Shown in pieces: positions 11,316 to 23,465 of a stretch of DNA of 64,000 bases. A program made the position numbers and the translations under genes. A model generated the notes under the pieces. That model ran no database searches. It was not told the DNA's origin and saw only the letters and a list, made by a program, of their open reading frames with translations. This DNA is from Adiantum capillus-veneris (lineage: Eukaryota > Streptophyta > Polypodiopsida > Polypodiales > Pteridaceae): assembly GCA_014529385.2 (NCBI GenBank), contig CM043968.1, positions 129,247,018 to 129,311,017 of the forward strand, given 5' to 3'. Positions within the stretch are counted from its first letter, which is position 1. The number at the start of each line of letters is the position of its first letter.

Positions 11316-11578
11316 GGGTGAAAGCGTGGTTTGGTGGTACAAAAAAAGGACCTATTTTACTTTTACCAATGAAAAAGTGGGGACTGATAAAATTTTTGTA
11401 GTGTAGGTCAAAACTTTTTGGACCTTGTGTTTTTAGATTCTCCTTTTGAAGATCTATGCACTGATATATAGTATGATAGGTAGTTTTTCATGTGACATGT
11501 AGAAATTGTAACCCAAAGATTTGTCAAAGGTGGTGTCAAGGACAGTCCTTTTTGTACCACCAAAGCGTGCTATTAGCC
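11316..11578. mobile_element. MITE (short inverted-repeat DNA transposon)
   Basis: A 263-bp insertion in LTR-a that is absent at the matching point of LTR-b (near 32506). The ends are imperfect inverted repeats of about 30 bp sharing the core TTTGGTGGTACAAAAA. AATT flanks both sides (11312-11315 and 11579-11582) and occurs once at the empty site. It has no coding capacity. The superfamily is not assigned. Confidence 0.85.
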
Positions 11579-11869
11579 AATTAGCAAGGCTAGATTAATC
11601 TATTTTCTTAATAAATTAAAGATTAGGCCTATGTATAGTAAAAAATACTCTCTTAATTAAATAATCTCTACTGAATGTTGTAATTAAGCATATGGTTATT
11701 AAGATAATTAATGATTATATCATATTAGGGTTGAAATTATCTATAATAACCATAAATTAATGGGAATTATATTAATTAAGTTTAGACTATGTTCAGATAA
11801 TTATCAGAGCTGCATTGGACTGTCATTCAGTTGGAAAAATTATTTTACAATTTTTTGAGTAATTTTCAT

Positions 11870-13250
11870 AATTAAATTAGCAAAATTACACTATTTTCTA
11901 GAGAAAAATAAAGGGAAAAATAATCAAATTGATTCAAAATACTTTGTGTTATTTATCAAAGGTTAATTACATGATAGGGAACCCGTGATAATTATGTTAA
12001 CCTTAGATAGTTAATATTTCTAATTATTTTAGTAGAAATACTCTGTTTTTAGAACAAATTAAAATGGGGAAATTAGCAAATTGATTCAAAATACTTTGAG
12101 CTATTTATCAGAGGTTAATTACATATTAGGAAACTTGTGATTATAATGTAAACCTCAGATAATTAATTTACCTAATCATTTATCAAAATTACTATGTTTT
12201 TAAGAAAAATTAAAAGGGGGAAATTAGTAAATTGACTCAAAATGCTTTGAATTATTTATCAAAGGTTAGCTACATGGTAGCAAACCTGTGATAATTATCT
12301 TAATCTTAGATAAATAATTTATCTAATTACTTTAGCAGAATTACTCTGTTTTTAGGACAAATTAAAAGGGGGAAATTAGTAACTTGACTCAAAATCCTTT
12401 GAGTTATTTATCAAAGGTTAATTAAATGTTCTAAAACCCATGATAATTATGTTAACCTCAGATAATTAATTTACCTAATTACTTTAGCAGAATTACTCTG
12501 TTTTTAGGATAAATTAAAAAGGGGAAATTCGTAAATTGATTCAAAATGTTTTGAGTTATTTAGTAGAGGTTAATTGTATGGTAGGGAACCTGTGATAATT
12601 ATGTTAAAATCAGATAATTTATTTACCTAATTACTTTAGTAGAATTAGTCTATTTTTAGGACAAATTAAAAAGGGAAAATTAGTAAATTGATTCAAAATG
12701 ATTTGAGTTATTTATCAGAGGTTAATACATGTTAGGGAGCCCGTGCTAATTATGTTGACCTCAGATAATTAATTTACTTAATTACTTTCGCAAAATTACT
12801 CATTTTTAGGACAAATTAAAAGGGGGAAATTAGTAAATTGATTCAAAATGCTTTGAGTTCTTCATCAGAGGTTAATTACATGTTAGGCAACCCGTGATAA
12901 TTATGTTAATCTCAGATAATTAATTTAACTAATTACTTTAGCAGAATTAGTTTGTTTTTAGGACAAATTAAAAGGCAAAACTAGCAAATTGATTCAAAAT
13001 GCATTGAGTTATTTATTAGAGGTAAATTACATATTAAAAAACCTAGAATAATTATTTTAACCTTAGATAATTAGTTTACCCAATTATCTTAGTAAAATTA
13101 CATTATTTTTAGGGGAAAATAAAAGGGAAAAAATAGTAAATTGATCCAAAACCTTTTGATATAATTATCAGAGGTAGAACACACCTTGAAGAATCCGTGA
13201 TAAATACCCCAACCTCAAATAAATAGTTTAAATATTTATTCTCATTAAAA
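11870..13250 (+). repeat. AT-rich ~150-bp tandem repeats in LTR-a
   Basis: About nine diverged units. The marker GATTCAAAATGCTTTGAG or a close variant recurs near 11935, 12085, 12235, 12385, 12539, 12690, 12840, 12990 and 13145, a period of 150-155 bp. LTR-b has about eight units (32849-33960) and the truncated LTR-c about four. Confidence 0.9.
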
Positions 13251-15030
13251 GTAACCGATTTTGCATACGAAATAGAGAAAGGAAATTATTAAGTGAATTT
13301 ATCTAATTACCAAATAAATACATGAGGTCCAAAATCACTATTGAAGGGTGGGAAAATTACCTCAGCATAAATGGTTGGTATAACAAATTACTATCATTAA
13401 AAATCTACCTAAATTAGAGCATAAGTATAGGAGGGAAAGGTTATAAATCAAATTTATGAAAATTCCTAAAGCTAGAACATATCCAATTACAATTTAAGGT
13501 GAGTAATCCATTAGCCGATTGAAATTTATAATTTACTAATGCTAAACTAGAATATAGACTAAGGATAAACCTAGTTAAAGGGCTTCCCAAATTAAATGGT
13601 AAATTATGAAAAATTACCTATAGTATAAAGAAGTTACAGGATGAATATCTCATCAAATTAACTATCAAGGATACCTACTTACTCCAAAAATCCTTATTTT
13701 TGGGTAAGAAAAGGAAAAAAAAAGATTATTCAATTCAACTTCTAATCGATTAAATCTTTTTATAAGGCTGCCGACATGGCTCCAAAGAGAACCAGGGGAA
13801 ATCCTCTTACCGAGGAAGAATGTTAGCAACAAAAGAAATAAAGCCACTAATGACCATGAGGCTGGGCCTAGCCATAGGCCGATGGAGGAAAAAGTCTGCG
13901 GGCTCCCGCCCAAAGCACATGGACGAGCAGTCCTAGGTGGATTTCTATTTTGTTCATTTAAAATCTTTTAAAATTCATTTTTAAGTTAGCATTGCATATG
14001 TAAGGTTAGGAAGGATAAACTGGCTATAAACGGAAGGTAACTTCCACGAAACCAACGAGCAATGATTGTAAATAGGAAAGAAATGATTAGGTTATGACTG
14101 ATTGACCTAGGAAAGAAATGTTTGACCATCCTTAAGACAGCTTGTCTCAAGACACCTCTGATTCCTTGGAAATATTTTACTCCAGGGAATGGGTAATGAT
14201 GGAGATACCGCCATGGATAAGTCGGTTTCCTCAGCGCGTGTGGAGTCTTTACCCTGTGCTTGTTTGTGTTTATGGATATTACTTAAGATTTCAAGTTTAT
14301 CCTAGAGGAACCGCTCGGTTCTATGGGCAGCCGATTGGCGTATGGGCACTCGGACTTTGAGTGATAGCTTTTTCCACCCCCGGTTTTTATAAATAAGGAA
14401 TGGGTGCCGTTTTCTCACCCCTGTATAGGTGGTCTTGAGACAAGTACTAGTCAGAGATACTTCAGAATGACAGTACCTTGTCTTAAGTCTAAAGATGTTT
14501 GTTTGCTGAAAGAATGTATTCAATACTGTTTTCAAAGGTTGTCTTAATGAAATTCAGGTGAAAGTTAAAAGGAATCATTGTTTTAATTGTGAAAAGAATG
14601 TGGTAGTAATTAAACAACACAGAAATCATGTGTGAGTGCGGGGTGGTAAGTGGGGATTGACTAAGTTGTCAATCATGGATGGGTGGACCTGATTAGTCAG
14701 GTAACTATCCATTCCCGCGCACTAAAACGTTTAAAAACTTCTTCATTTGGAAGAGGAATCCACCAACGGTTGTGCCCTCACATATGTTAGAGAGAAAAAA
14801 ACGTTGGCTAAGGAAACCATAATCTAAATGACGAAGTTATAGGGCCGGAATAATTTTATTTTATTTTAGTCCCGTTTTCACTGTGAGACAGGACTAGGTC
14901 TCTTTCTAGGGCTATAAACCTAAACCATTGTCAATGGTAAGGGTGAATTCCCTGTAGTTTTTCTTGTTTAAGGACTCTGACTTTAGTAGGCCTAGAGACC
15001 TATCAATGGTCCCATCCCATTTTTGGTGTC

Positions 15031-15372
15031 ATGCAATTATTAGATGTAATGTTTTATCCTCCTCCTACATGGGGAATCAGCTGGTCACAGTTTGGCGGAA
15101 TTTTCCTGATTGATGCGGGACAGGTAGAAGGGTTGTCACTCAATCTGAAAAGACTTAAGTGGACAGAAACACTTCGCACCATCGAAGTTTTCATTTTCAG
15201 TGGAACTAAAGATCCAAATCAGACCATTATTATAGATGGTGTAGAAGTGTCACAAAATCAGTGGGTATATGATCAGGTAGCTAAAGCAATATACCTAGGT
15301 AGGATCGGGCCCATAAGGGTAGGCCCCAAATTTAGGGGACCAAAAGATGTCATATTTTTTGATCCCCTGTGA
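15031..15372 (+). pseudogene. Conserved leader ORF, chromovirus copy 1
   Basis: Encodes a 113-residue protein of unknown function (MQLLDVMF...PTWGISWSQFGG...GQVEG). It is preceded by the deletion that removed the LTR end and primer site. Copy 2 (35989-36285) encodes nearly the same protein but stops at VYD-stop, where this copy has CAG. I recognise no domain; beta-rich segments such as TIIIDGVEVSQNQW are visible. It sits before gag, so it may be a leader peptide or an N-terminal part of gag. From 15373 to 15637 I see no further coding sequence. Confidence 0.5.
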
Positions 15373-15637
15373 GACTCACCAGTGTATATAGTATGAGTCC
15401 ATCTTGTATATAGCATGAGTCCATCTTGTATATAGTATGAGTCCATCTTGTACATAGTATGAGTCAGTGTTGTATTAACCTTTGTATATACCATGGTTTT
15501 ATGACATGCTTGTGTAGTTTAATTGAGATGGTGATAATGACTGTCAGATTTCTGTTTTCATTGTTTTAAAAGTATATAGATTAGAAAACTTGCATGACAA
15601 AACAAAAGTAGTGTAATCACTAAAAGATTTTCATTAA

Positions 15638-15743
15638 TTACAAACCCAGGGAAATGCAAAAAGTCTCTATACTCCCACCCAGGAAAAGAAACTACTTTTA
15701 AAACAAGTTCAACTCTCAACTTTCAAGGGAGAAGGAACCAACT
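15638..15743 (+). pseudogene. Chromovirus gag N-terminal stub, copy 1
   Basis: Open from 15638 after an in-frame TAA. It reads YTPTQEKKLLLKQVQL and then STFKGEG, matching the gag start in copy 2 (LPTFNGEGTSLERD at 36721). It is cut at 15743 by element A. About 410 bp of gag (36745 to ~37155 in copy 2) are absent on both sides of the insertion. Confidence 0.75.
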
Positions 15744-16254
15744 TGTAGAGTCAGGTACCGGGCTTGTCGGTCCAATAAGAAAAGGGTAAGAGTGATTGCC
15801 GATGAGAGGTGCACTCTAACTGGAATATTCAAGGGATTAGTTGGCTAAGCATGGGCACCCAAGTGTGAATGGGGCGAGCTCATATAAAAGTCAACTAAAC
15901 CTAAAATTCACTCATTCTCTCATTTGTGCAATTGAAGAGTGCTCTTGCTCCATCTCCATCTTCTTCTTCTTCATCTCCTTGTGTGTGTGTGTATGCATGA
16001 GAGAGAGAGAGAGTGTGCGATCGAGCATTGCGGCGGCACGACGGCGGCGAGGCAGTTGAGCGTGGCGTAGCGGCGTCTCCCTCTTCTTCATGGCAAGAAA
16101 TCCTCCACGATGGCAAGCGTAGAGCGGTGAGTGACACACCATCTCCATCTTTGAGCTTACTAGTTTAGGCTTGTTGTGTGCTTGGAGTTATTTGTGGCTT
16201 GCACACGGTGTATCGGCAAGTTCCTTGCATTGACACATGCGACATACGCGCACA
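15744..16254 (+). repeat. 5' LTR of element A, start truncated
   Basis: 511 bp, matching 23184-23726. The TATA element CATATAAAAG lies at 15881-15890. A short (GT)6 run at 15981-15992 precedes a GA run. It ends CGCACA just before the primer site. The first ~60 bp present in the 3' LTR are missing. Confidence 0.88.
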
Positions 16255-16258
16255 TTTT

Positions 16259-16276
16259 TGGCGCCGCTGTCGGGGA
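16259..16276 (+). other. Primer binding site, tRNA-Asp type (element A)
   Basis: Reads TGGCGCCGCTGTCGGGGA, four bases after the LTR. This is the primer-site form typical of Athila/Tat elements (tRNA-Asp-like 3' end, with one or two changes). The following leader (16277-16973) has no convincing coding sequence. Confidence 0.85.
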
Positions 16277-16973
16277 ATGCCATACACTAAGCTTGAATGG
16301 CACTCTGTGCTTCTTTTGTGGTGCAATTTCAATTGTAGGAAAGGTAAGGAAGGAGGGTGTGTGTGTTGAGAATAAGGATTGTATAGTGCTACTGTGTATA
16401 TTTTTGTTAATGGAGTTTTAATGGTATTGTGTTTTTTCTCTGTGTAAAGTGTTAGTATTAAGGTTGTTAGTTCTGTGTAATATAAAGTACAGTAAGTAGG
16501 AAGTAGATCTGTGAGAGCTAATGAAGTGTGTTACTGTACAACAGTAGGTGAATTAGTTGTAAGTAGGTAGGTAGAGTGTGTGTGTGCTCTCGCGCAGGCC
16601 GCAACGACCTTATCCTTTTTTTTTTAAAGAAATTTTTTTTTAAAATTTGAAGGTAGGACCGGGATCGAGAATATCTCCTAGACCGAAACCCAGACCCAAG
16701 CCCAAGGTCACGCTCAGGCTTAGGCATCTATCACCCTTTAAAATTACGAATTTTAGCTTCACACGTAGCTAAAAATCGACTTTTTTGAGGACCAACGGAG
16801 CTTCAGGTGACCGAACGTTGTGCTGTAAAGCACACTTTAATAAAAAAAATCGATCATTAAAAAACATTAAAAACGTAAAAAACATAAAAAACACGAGTGA
16901 AAACGGACGCTTAAAAAAGTAAGCGGTTACCCTTCGAGGTTATTCTCCGATACTTGTAGGGTGCCAAAGGCAC

Positions 16974-19544
16974 ATGCATCTGCGCTCTGGTCATGTGCTA
17001 GAGACAGACCAACTAGAGATAATTTCGACTTACGTGAGTTCTCATCATCCACCTACCTTAGGTTCCGGGCCCTCGGCGGGGACCCAACGTAGTACAAACC
17101 AAGACCTGAACATAGTGGCTATTGACTCTTCCTCTGACTACGATGTCATGGAGGGTTTCCCAATGCCAAATCCCGATAGATCAAGCCAAGACATGCATGC
17201 CATGGGTCCACGGTCCGGGCCGAGAGTGCTTAGCCGCTTGAAAGAAACCTTTAGTAGAGCCACTCACTCCGAACATGGAGCTAATGATGTAAATGAGGGG
17301 AGTGGGGAAGTAAATTCTCCATCCATGACCAACGTAGAGCCTATGACCTTAGAGAATGTGCACGTGAATACTTTATTAACTGCACCTCCTGACTCTTCAG
17401 AGCTATTTCCCTCCGAGGTCATATTACCCCATGGTAGAATCCTTGCCGAAGTGCAAGAAGTTGAGCGATATATCCTTGCAGAAAGGGAAAAGGAAATTGA
17501 GAGCTTACACAAGGCGGAGCAACGAAGAGAGTTAAAATCAAAAGCCCCTATGTCACTATCCTTGCTAAGAGAGAAATTGAGTGCTCCTGACTTAGCAACC
17601 ACTAAGGGCCAACCCCTAGAAAGCAACATTGCATCTAGCTCAAAGGACACCCCTAGCACCTCCATCCTAGATGGAGCGTTCTTAAATGAGAACTGAGAGT
17701 ATGAACAACTAACAAAAACTCTGACCGACCTATACACAGGTCACACCTATCACGTGGGTTGGTTAGATGTCCTACAATCCACAATGGGCGCTACTAGTGT
17801 GGAGGATCAACAACAAAGAGGCAGTAAGGCAGTACAAATAGCCAAGCTCACACAAAAATTTAGTGGAGATGGGGATGTGAGAAAGCATATCAAAGTTTTT
17901 GAACAAATATGAAATTCTCTAGGAGAACACAATGACCTGCATAAGAGTAATGCTTTAAGCCTAACCTTAAGTGGAAAGGCAGGGGATTGCTATAGAACCT
18001 AAGGATGGAAGAAAAAATGATTTACCCTACTCTGAGGAGATTCTTCTTGAAAGAATACATACGAGAGGGAGTGCTTTGGGGTGTATCCTCTCAGCTCCAG
18101 AAAGCCCAACGAGAGGACGGAGAGTCGGTGAGAGACTTTATTAGTCGCTTGAAGCATTTGAATTCTCGTTGTAATCCAAATGAGCGCTTCAACAATAACC
18201 AATTGCTTGATAGATTCATTAGGGGATTACGACATGAGGATATCTACAATAGCCTAGTCATTAGAGGTCTCACCACTTGGGAAGCAGTCACCACCAATGC
18301 GATCCAATTGGAGGATAATTTAATGATTCAAGGAGAAAGAGTGTCTGTTGAGCCTAAATCTATTAGCTCGCAAGCATCAGGGTATCAGCCAATGACCCTA
18401 AAGCCTATTGCTAAGGAGCCAAAGATATCTAAGATGACTTTAGCATATCTCACCAAGGCTATTCAAGAGTTTCTTAGAGACAATCGTGCTCCACAAAATA
18501 ATCATATGTATCCAAGAAGGGAGAAACAATGGTGCTCAATATGCTATGGACCGCATAGTACTAGTGAATGTCCTACTTTTAGAGTAAAATTCAATGGAAA
18601 TTGCAATGCCTGTGGGAGGTATGGTCATCAAGCTAAGTATTGCATAGTATTTAAGCACACGATGGCCAATAGACCAACCTTAGCATGGACAGACACACCT
18701 TGAGTGCCTGCATTGATGCCGGCCCCACCTCTTGAACAAACATCACAACACATGGTCCCTAGGGCCCAAAATGTTGTTCAAACAACACCTTTACCACCTC
18801 CAGTGCTAGGACCGCAACCACCACATCCGAGAATCACTTCTGTGAATCAAGTGGGTTGTGAGTCATCTATTGCTTGTTTGGAAGGCTGTGAGGAAGATAT
18901 GGATCCTAATATTGCCTATGGGATGGATGTGCTTGAAGAAAGTCTACAATACTACATGGAGGACTATTGGGGACAAGTCAAACCTGTACATCAAGTAGCT
19001 GCTCTTGCGGCAAGAGGCCAAAATATCAATTACACTGCTAAGAGACCACCTCTTCAATGCTATGAGTGTGTGAGGTCCACATCGTGTAGCCGAGTGTCCT
19101 ATTAGGCTACAAAAGAACGCGACACTAATGCAAACCAATCAAGCGAGCATGTCTACAATGCCGATGCTCATGTGTAATCGATGTGGCATAGATCATTTGA
19201 TTGCCCAATGTCCAAATAATCCAAATGCACCGAAGATCACGCCATTAAACTTGATTGAAGTTACCAAGGAGCCATCACAAAGTACACCTGTAATACCAAT
19301 AAACATTCTCACACGATCAATGCTCCAAAAACAAAATTATATTGTTGAGGAAAGAGACACGACATCAATTGCCCAATCTCAGAAAAAGAAGAAAACACGA
19401 AGGAAGAGATCGCAAAAAGTAGCGAAGTCAGACCCCAGTTCAAAGACCAACATAGGGACTGGTGACGACTCCGTATATATGAACGACACTGAAGAGGATT
19501 CTAATTCAGGTAAACCATGGAGACCAAAACAACCACTAAGATAG
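16974..19544 (+). pseudogene. Gag of element A, broken
   Basis: Starts at MHLRSG, a motif that opens gag in this lineage (element B has MNLRSG). The first open piece is 16974-17696. Stops at 17694, ~17910 and 18000 and a frameshift follow. The capsid-like core is at 18005-18703 (FLKEYIREGVLWG ... DFISRLKHLN). Cysteine knuckles follow: CSICYGPHSTSEC and CNACGRYGHQAKYC (~18535-18650), one split by a frameshift at ~19065-19085 (CYEC ... GPHRVAECP), and CNRCGIDHLIAQC (~19175-19215). This many knuckles is more than the one or two usual in Gypsy gag. The C-terminus is Lys/Arg-rich. The product would assemble the particle and bind RNA, but it is not functional as it stands. Confidence 0.85.
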
Positions 19545-20179
19545 AAACCAACAAGGAAGATCTTCATGAGCCACAATGGCCAGGATCCAAGAAGAAGATA
19601 GTAACTTATCCAAACCCTATAGAGGAGATTGAGCGATTCAAGCAATTAAGGAGTTTGGTAGAAGATACCCAAAGGGATCTAGAACCAGCACCTAGGCAGA
19701 TCCAGATTATAGACAGAGTGTTCCCTACGCAACAACAACCTCACCAAGTCCATAGACCCTTAGCCATACCTAGTGTCATCCAAGAAGAAAGTGACTTAAA
19801 GTCATGGGAAAGTGGGCGTACTCACTTCTTGATGGAAAGAATGTTTACAGAGGGACTACCCGATCCTATCGAAGAAATGGAGATCCCATCTTCCCCACAT
19901 CAAGGGACTGAAGCCTAATAGCTGCCATTAAATATTTCCAAATTGATGGATTTCATGTCTTCAGAAGTTAGAACCACCATCATGTCCAAACTATATAAAG
20001 ACCCTGAGCTAGTCTTAGCTCTTCTAGCCTTCCTCAATGGAGAACTGAATTTTGGGCTACCACAATTTGCACAGATAGATGGAGCTGGTGAGATGCCAAT
20101 AGAAGAGGAACACTTAATTCCACAACCCAACCTAGATGAGAACCTTGTTATAGAAATACCTGTTAACAAGTTGGGATAA
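19517..20179 (+). pseudogene. Gag-protease linker of element A
   Basis: Two open pieces (19517-19918 and 19943-20179) in different frames encode an acidic, Glu/Pro/Gln-rich linker with a mostly alpha-helical look. Segment IEEIERFKQLRSLVEDTQ resembles MTYPNAELEKQRLEMCQRM in element B, where the linker is part of one continuous frame. No domain is recognised. The break between the pieces and a TAA near 20180 show decay. Confidence 0.6.
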
Positions 20180-20236
20180 TACTTTGAGGGTAATGAATCC
20201 AATGCGACCATACCAATCACTACTAAGGGATTAACT

Positions 20237-20872
20237 ATGAAGGGAATCCTTGATGGTGGCATTGGGATTAGCATTGTGACTAAAAAATGCTGGGAAACTA
20301 TGGGAAGACCTCACCTTGCGACCACAACCATTGTAGTGAAGATGGCCAATGGGTCTATTGTTAAACCTATTGGGATGCTAGAAGACCTCAAGATCAAGGT
20401 CTTTGGACATAACATAAGAGTTACCTTCATTGTTATGGATTTCTCCAAGCACACTATGGCATCAGAGATGATCTTAGGACGTCCTTTCATGCGGGAAACA
20501 AAAATGGTGCATGACTGGTCTAAAAACCATGTCTACTTGCAGTTCCAGGATTCTGTCATTCGAGTGGATCTTGTGACTGGTCGAGCACATCCTCTAGGAA
20601 ACAGGTTTATAATTGATCATAGATCTGACACAACAATTCACTCGGCCCCATTGCAGTATTGTTACAAGGGTAACGCGGACACTGATATTAGGGAAGATTC
20701 TCCTTATATAGATGTTCTACCTGGGATGACCGAGTCGGACAATGTGGATTGGGTCCACCTAGCAACAACCATAGACACTTGGGGAAATAGGGGGACAACC
20801 TGGGTAACACCTGAGGGGGATGAAATGCCCGTACCCTTAAATATGCTACAAGCAATGCACTATAGCTTCTGA
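20237..20872 (+). pseudogene. Retropepsin-like protease of element A, altered active site
   Basis: Aspartic protease fold segment. The catalytic site is ILDGGIG (Asp at 20252-20254) instead of the normal D-[ST]-G. Then come VVKMANGSIVKPIGMLEDL, VTFIVMDFS, and MILGRPFMRETKMVHDW, the hydrophobic-Gly motif that closes retropepsins. Element B has the equivalent ILDSGAG and IILGRPFMRQLKMVQDW. The segment DNVDWVHLATTIDTW near the end also matches element B (EWTHILATLD). Gly in place of Ser/Thr beside the catalytic Asp would probably weaken or kill activity. The frame ends at 20872 and no RT follows. Confidence 0.85.
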
Positions 20873-20889
20873 CAAGACTCATCCTAATA

Positions 20890-21490
20890 TAACAAAGAAA
20901 ACATAAAAGTGGGTCCCTAAAGCTTCTTTAGCGACCATATCTAGTGCTAAAAAATAGAAGCCTTGTAAGAAACGTCCCACTCGCTCCAAGAAATGTAAGG
21001 AAACGTGGCGATGGATTCTTAAACGACTATTGGAAGCCCAAGGCTACTATCAAGGAAATGATCAAATTTGGGTGCCAAAACGTAGATTGTGTTCTTACCT
21101 ACCACCTGACCCATGTGAGCCCAATCACAGAATGCAACACACCCACTCCAGAGCTAGTTTGGGTACCGAAAAAAGAACGATTTGTTCCACCTAGCTCAGG
21201 AAGGGGGGAATCCCATGAAGATTCTAGCTCCTCATGTAATGCATCCATAGAGGTAAAATCTTCTCCACAGCCTCCACCTACAATAGTGGACCTCCATGAA
21301 GCTACAAAGGAACCCACACCTCCCAGTGTTCAAGAATCACCTGATGAACCACTTCAAGTTTGATCCTGGGAGAGTACCTTACCACCCTTGCAACTCGACG
21401 AGGCACCTAAGGTAATAGAAAACTACTGGCAAAAATCCTCACCTAGGACCAAGTGGAACAATTGGTTTCAAAGGGTGACGAGCACATTTC
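20890..21490 (+). pseudogene. W-V-P-K repeat tail of element A
   Basis: In shifted frames this stretch encodes KWVPKAS (~20910), QIWVPKRR (~21065) and LVWVPKKE (~21155), separated by ~35-50 residues. The longest open piece is 20944-21363, with many Pro and Glu residues. Element B has the same style of tail after its second protease domain (QIWIPKK repeated). Similar W-V-P-K motifs are known in gag proteins of some Copia elements. The function is not known. In element A the tail follows the protease directly, as if the whole RT-integrase part had been removed. Confidence 0.6.
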
Positions 21491-23110
21491 AAACGGTATG
21501 ATCTACCCAAGGAAGGGGGGAGTGTTTGCTGACAGTCATCATTCACTCACTCCCCTCTCAACCTTCCTCCCTGACCTCTCAATCTCCCAATCTTAGGGAA
21601 TGTATATATAAAGCCTTATACTCACAAAAAACAGAAAAAAAGTAAAGAGCAAGATCAATTAGCAAACGAGTATGCACAATAAAAGTCAAAACATTGACCC
21701 AAACCTACACATTCACATCCGGTACACTGAAACAGAAACCTATGTCATCAAACACCTTTGATCCTCATCACTCGAGTGATGGAGGGTAGGTAGGATTAGT
21801 ACGATAGGAGTGTTTCTGTTTTGAAGTTGAGTGATCAGCAAAGTTCTTTCTTCCCACTGATGTGACTCCTAGAGGTATTCTTTGTGTTTCCTCGTGTGTA
21901 CAGGAACGTGTTGCTGTTATTAGGATTTGGTGGAATCTTTCTCTCATCTACTTTTCAAATCAAGCGCAATCATCAACACAAACAGGTGTTTCTTGTCCAT
22001 TAGCATTTCCCCTTATCTTTTTGCATCCATGTTTGTTTGCTTTAATTGTGATTGGTAGCATAATATTCAACACATTTGCTTAGTATCAAACATTAAATTC
22101 AATGTAGTTTTTTGTCATAATCACTTGTCTGGGTTTAAAAATCAAGCAGTCCGACTAAGCTAGTTTGACCAAGCTAGGTGTTAGAGATCTTCTCTTAATA
22201 CCATGGGGAATGCCGTCCTAATAATCTATGGTTACTTAGGTTCTTAATCCGATTTAGGCAGCATTGTGTGAAATGTACTAGGGCTTTCTAGTGGGTTTAG
22301 TCCCTATTGACCTTTAGCTTAAGTATTATAAAGAGAGTTTACTAATGTGATGAGCCTAGGGAGGGTAACACAAAGTTACAAAATTAAAATGTTGAAAACG
22401 AACAAACAAAAAAATCAAAGTGCCACAATGTAAAATCTTAAGCCGGAAGAGAAATCTCAGCTTGATTTGGTACTTCACTCACATGTATCGCGTATGGTAC
22501 TAGAGCCCTAGAGGTTCCCAATGTGGGCGCTTTTCCTTGAAAAGCAAAAAACCCAAGGCATACAAAATAAGCACACACATCAAAATTGAATCACTGTGAA
22601 AAGACTTTGGGGGGTCAAAGAAAAAGTAATAAGTTAGGCGATGATTTCATGAGCAATTCCTTTTATCGTAGCTTAACTATAAGGTCTTCTAGGTATAGCC
22701 TCTAGTCAACCCTCGAACATGAAATACTTGGCTCTCGCGATTAAACAACTTAATTGACCAAAGAAAATTAAGAAGCTTACCCATGGTATTAATAGTCGAT
22801 CTTTAGTGCCTTTCGATCGTTAGATTAGCGACCCTGGACTTGTTTAACTTTTTATCTTTGCAAATGTTTATGCGTTTGATTATATTACAATTTAATGTTT
22901 ATTGCTGACAAATGGTTTAAAATTCTGTTACCAATCAAATTGTGCCTACAACTGCATATGCTTTTTAATTGCTTATGAGAACGCAATTACTGTGCCATTG
23001 TTGTTTGATTTTGCAGTGACTGAAGGAGGCTAAGGACATTCATCTCAAATGCTCTTCCACCTCAACGAACGAGCTTCAACTCAATAGCTTCCGAGGATGG
23101 AATCTACATC
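21491..23110 (+). other. 3' untranslated region of element A
   Basis: About 1.6 kb without a coding frame that matches pol. It starts after the W-V-P-K tail and ends at the polypurine tract. I see no RT, RNase H or integrase motif on either strand. Confidence 0.7.
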
Positions 23111-23121
23111 AAAAAGGGGGG
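23111..23121 (+). other. Polypurine tract of element A
   Basis: AAAAAGGGGGG followed by CA and then TGTTAACC. This fixes the true LTR start at 23124, 60 bp before the point where similarity to the left LTR begins. Confidence 0.8.
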
Positions 23122-23123
23122 CA

Positions 23124-23418
23124 TGTTAACCCTCATGGCTCATAGACACCCTATCACCTACGATAGACATTGTATTATTTACTTGTAGAGTCAGGTACCG
23201 GGCTTGTCGGTCCAATAAGAAAAGGATAAGAGTGATTGCCGATGAGAGGCGCACTCTAACTGGAACATTCAAGGGATTAGTTGGCTAAGCATGGGCGCCC
23301 AAGTGTGAATGGGACGAGCTCATATAAAAGACAACTAAACCTAAAATTCACTCATTCTCTCATTTGTGCAATTGAAGAATGCTCTTGCTCCATCTCCATC
23401 TTCTTCTTCTTCATCTCC

Positions 23419-23465
<47 letters not shown>

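Larger units (their letters stand above)
10693..15030 (+). repeat. LTR-a of chromovirus, 3' end deleted
   Basis: Begins TGTAAGGTTTCCAG, like LTR-b. A TATA element, CTATAAAAAG, lies at 11166-11175, ~470 bp in. It is longer than LTR-b (4338 against 3926 bp) because of a MITE (11316-11578) and more tandem units. It ends at GGTGTC. Comparison with LTR-b shows that the last 20 bp, the primer site and ~225 bp of leader are deleted, joining at a shared TC. Confidence 0.88.
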
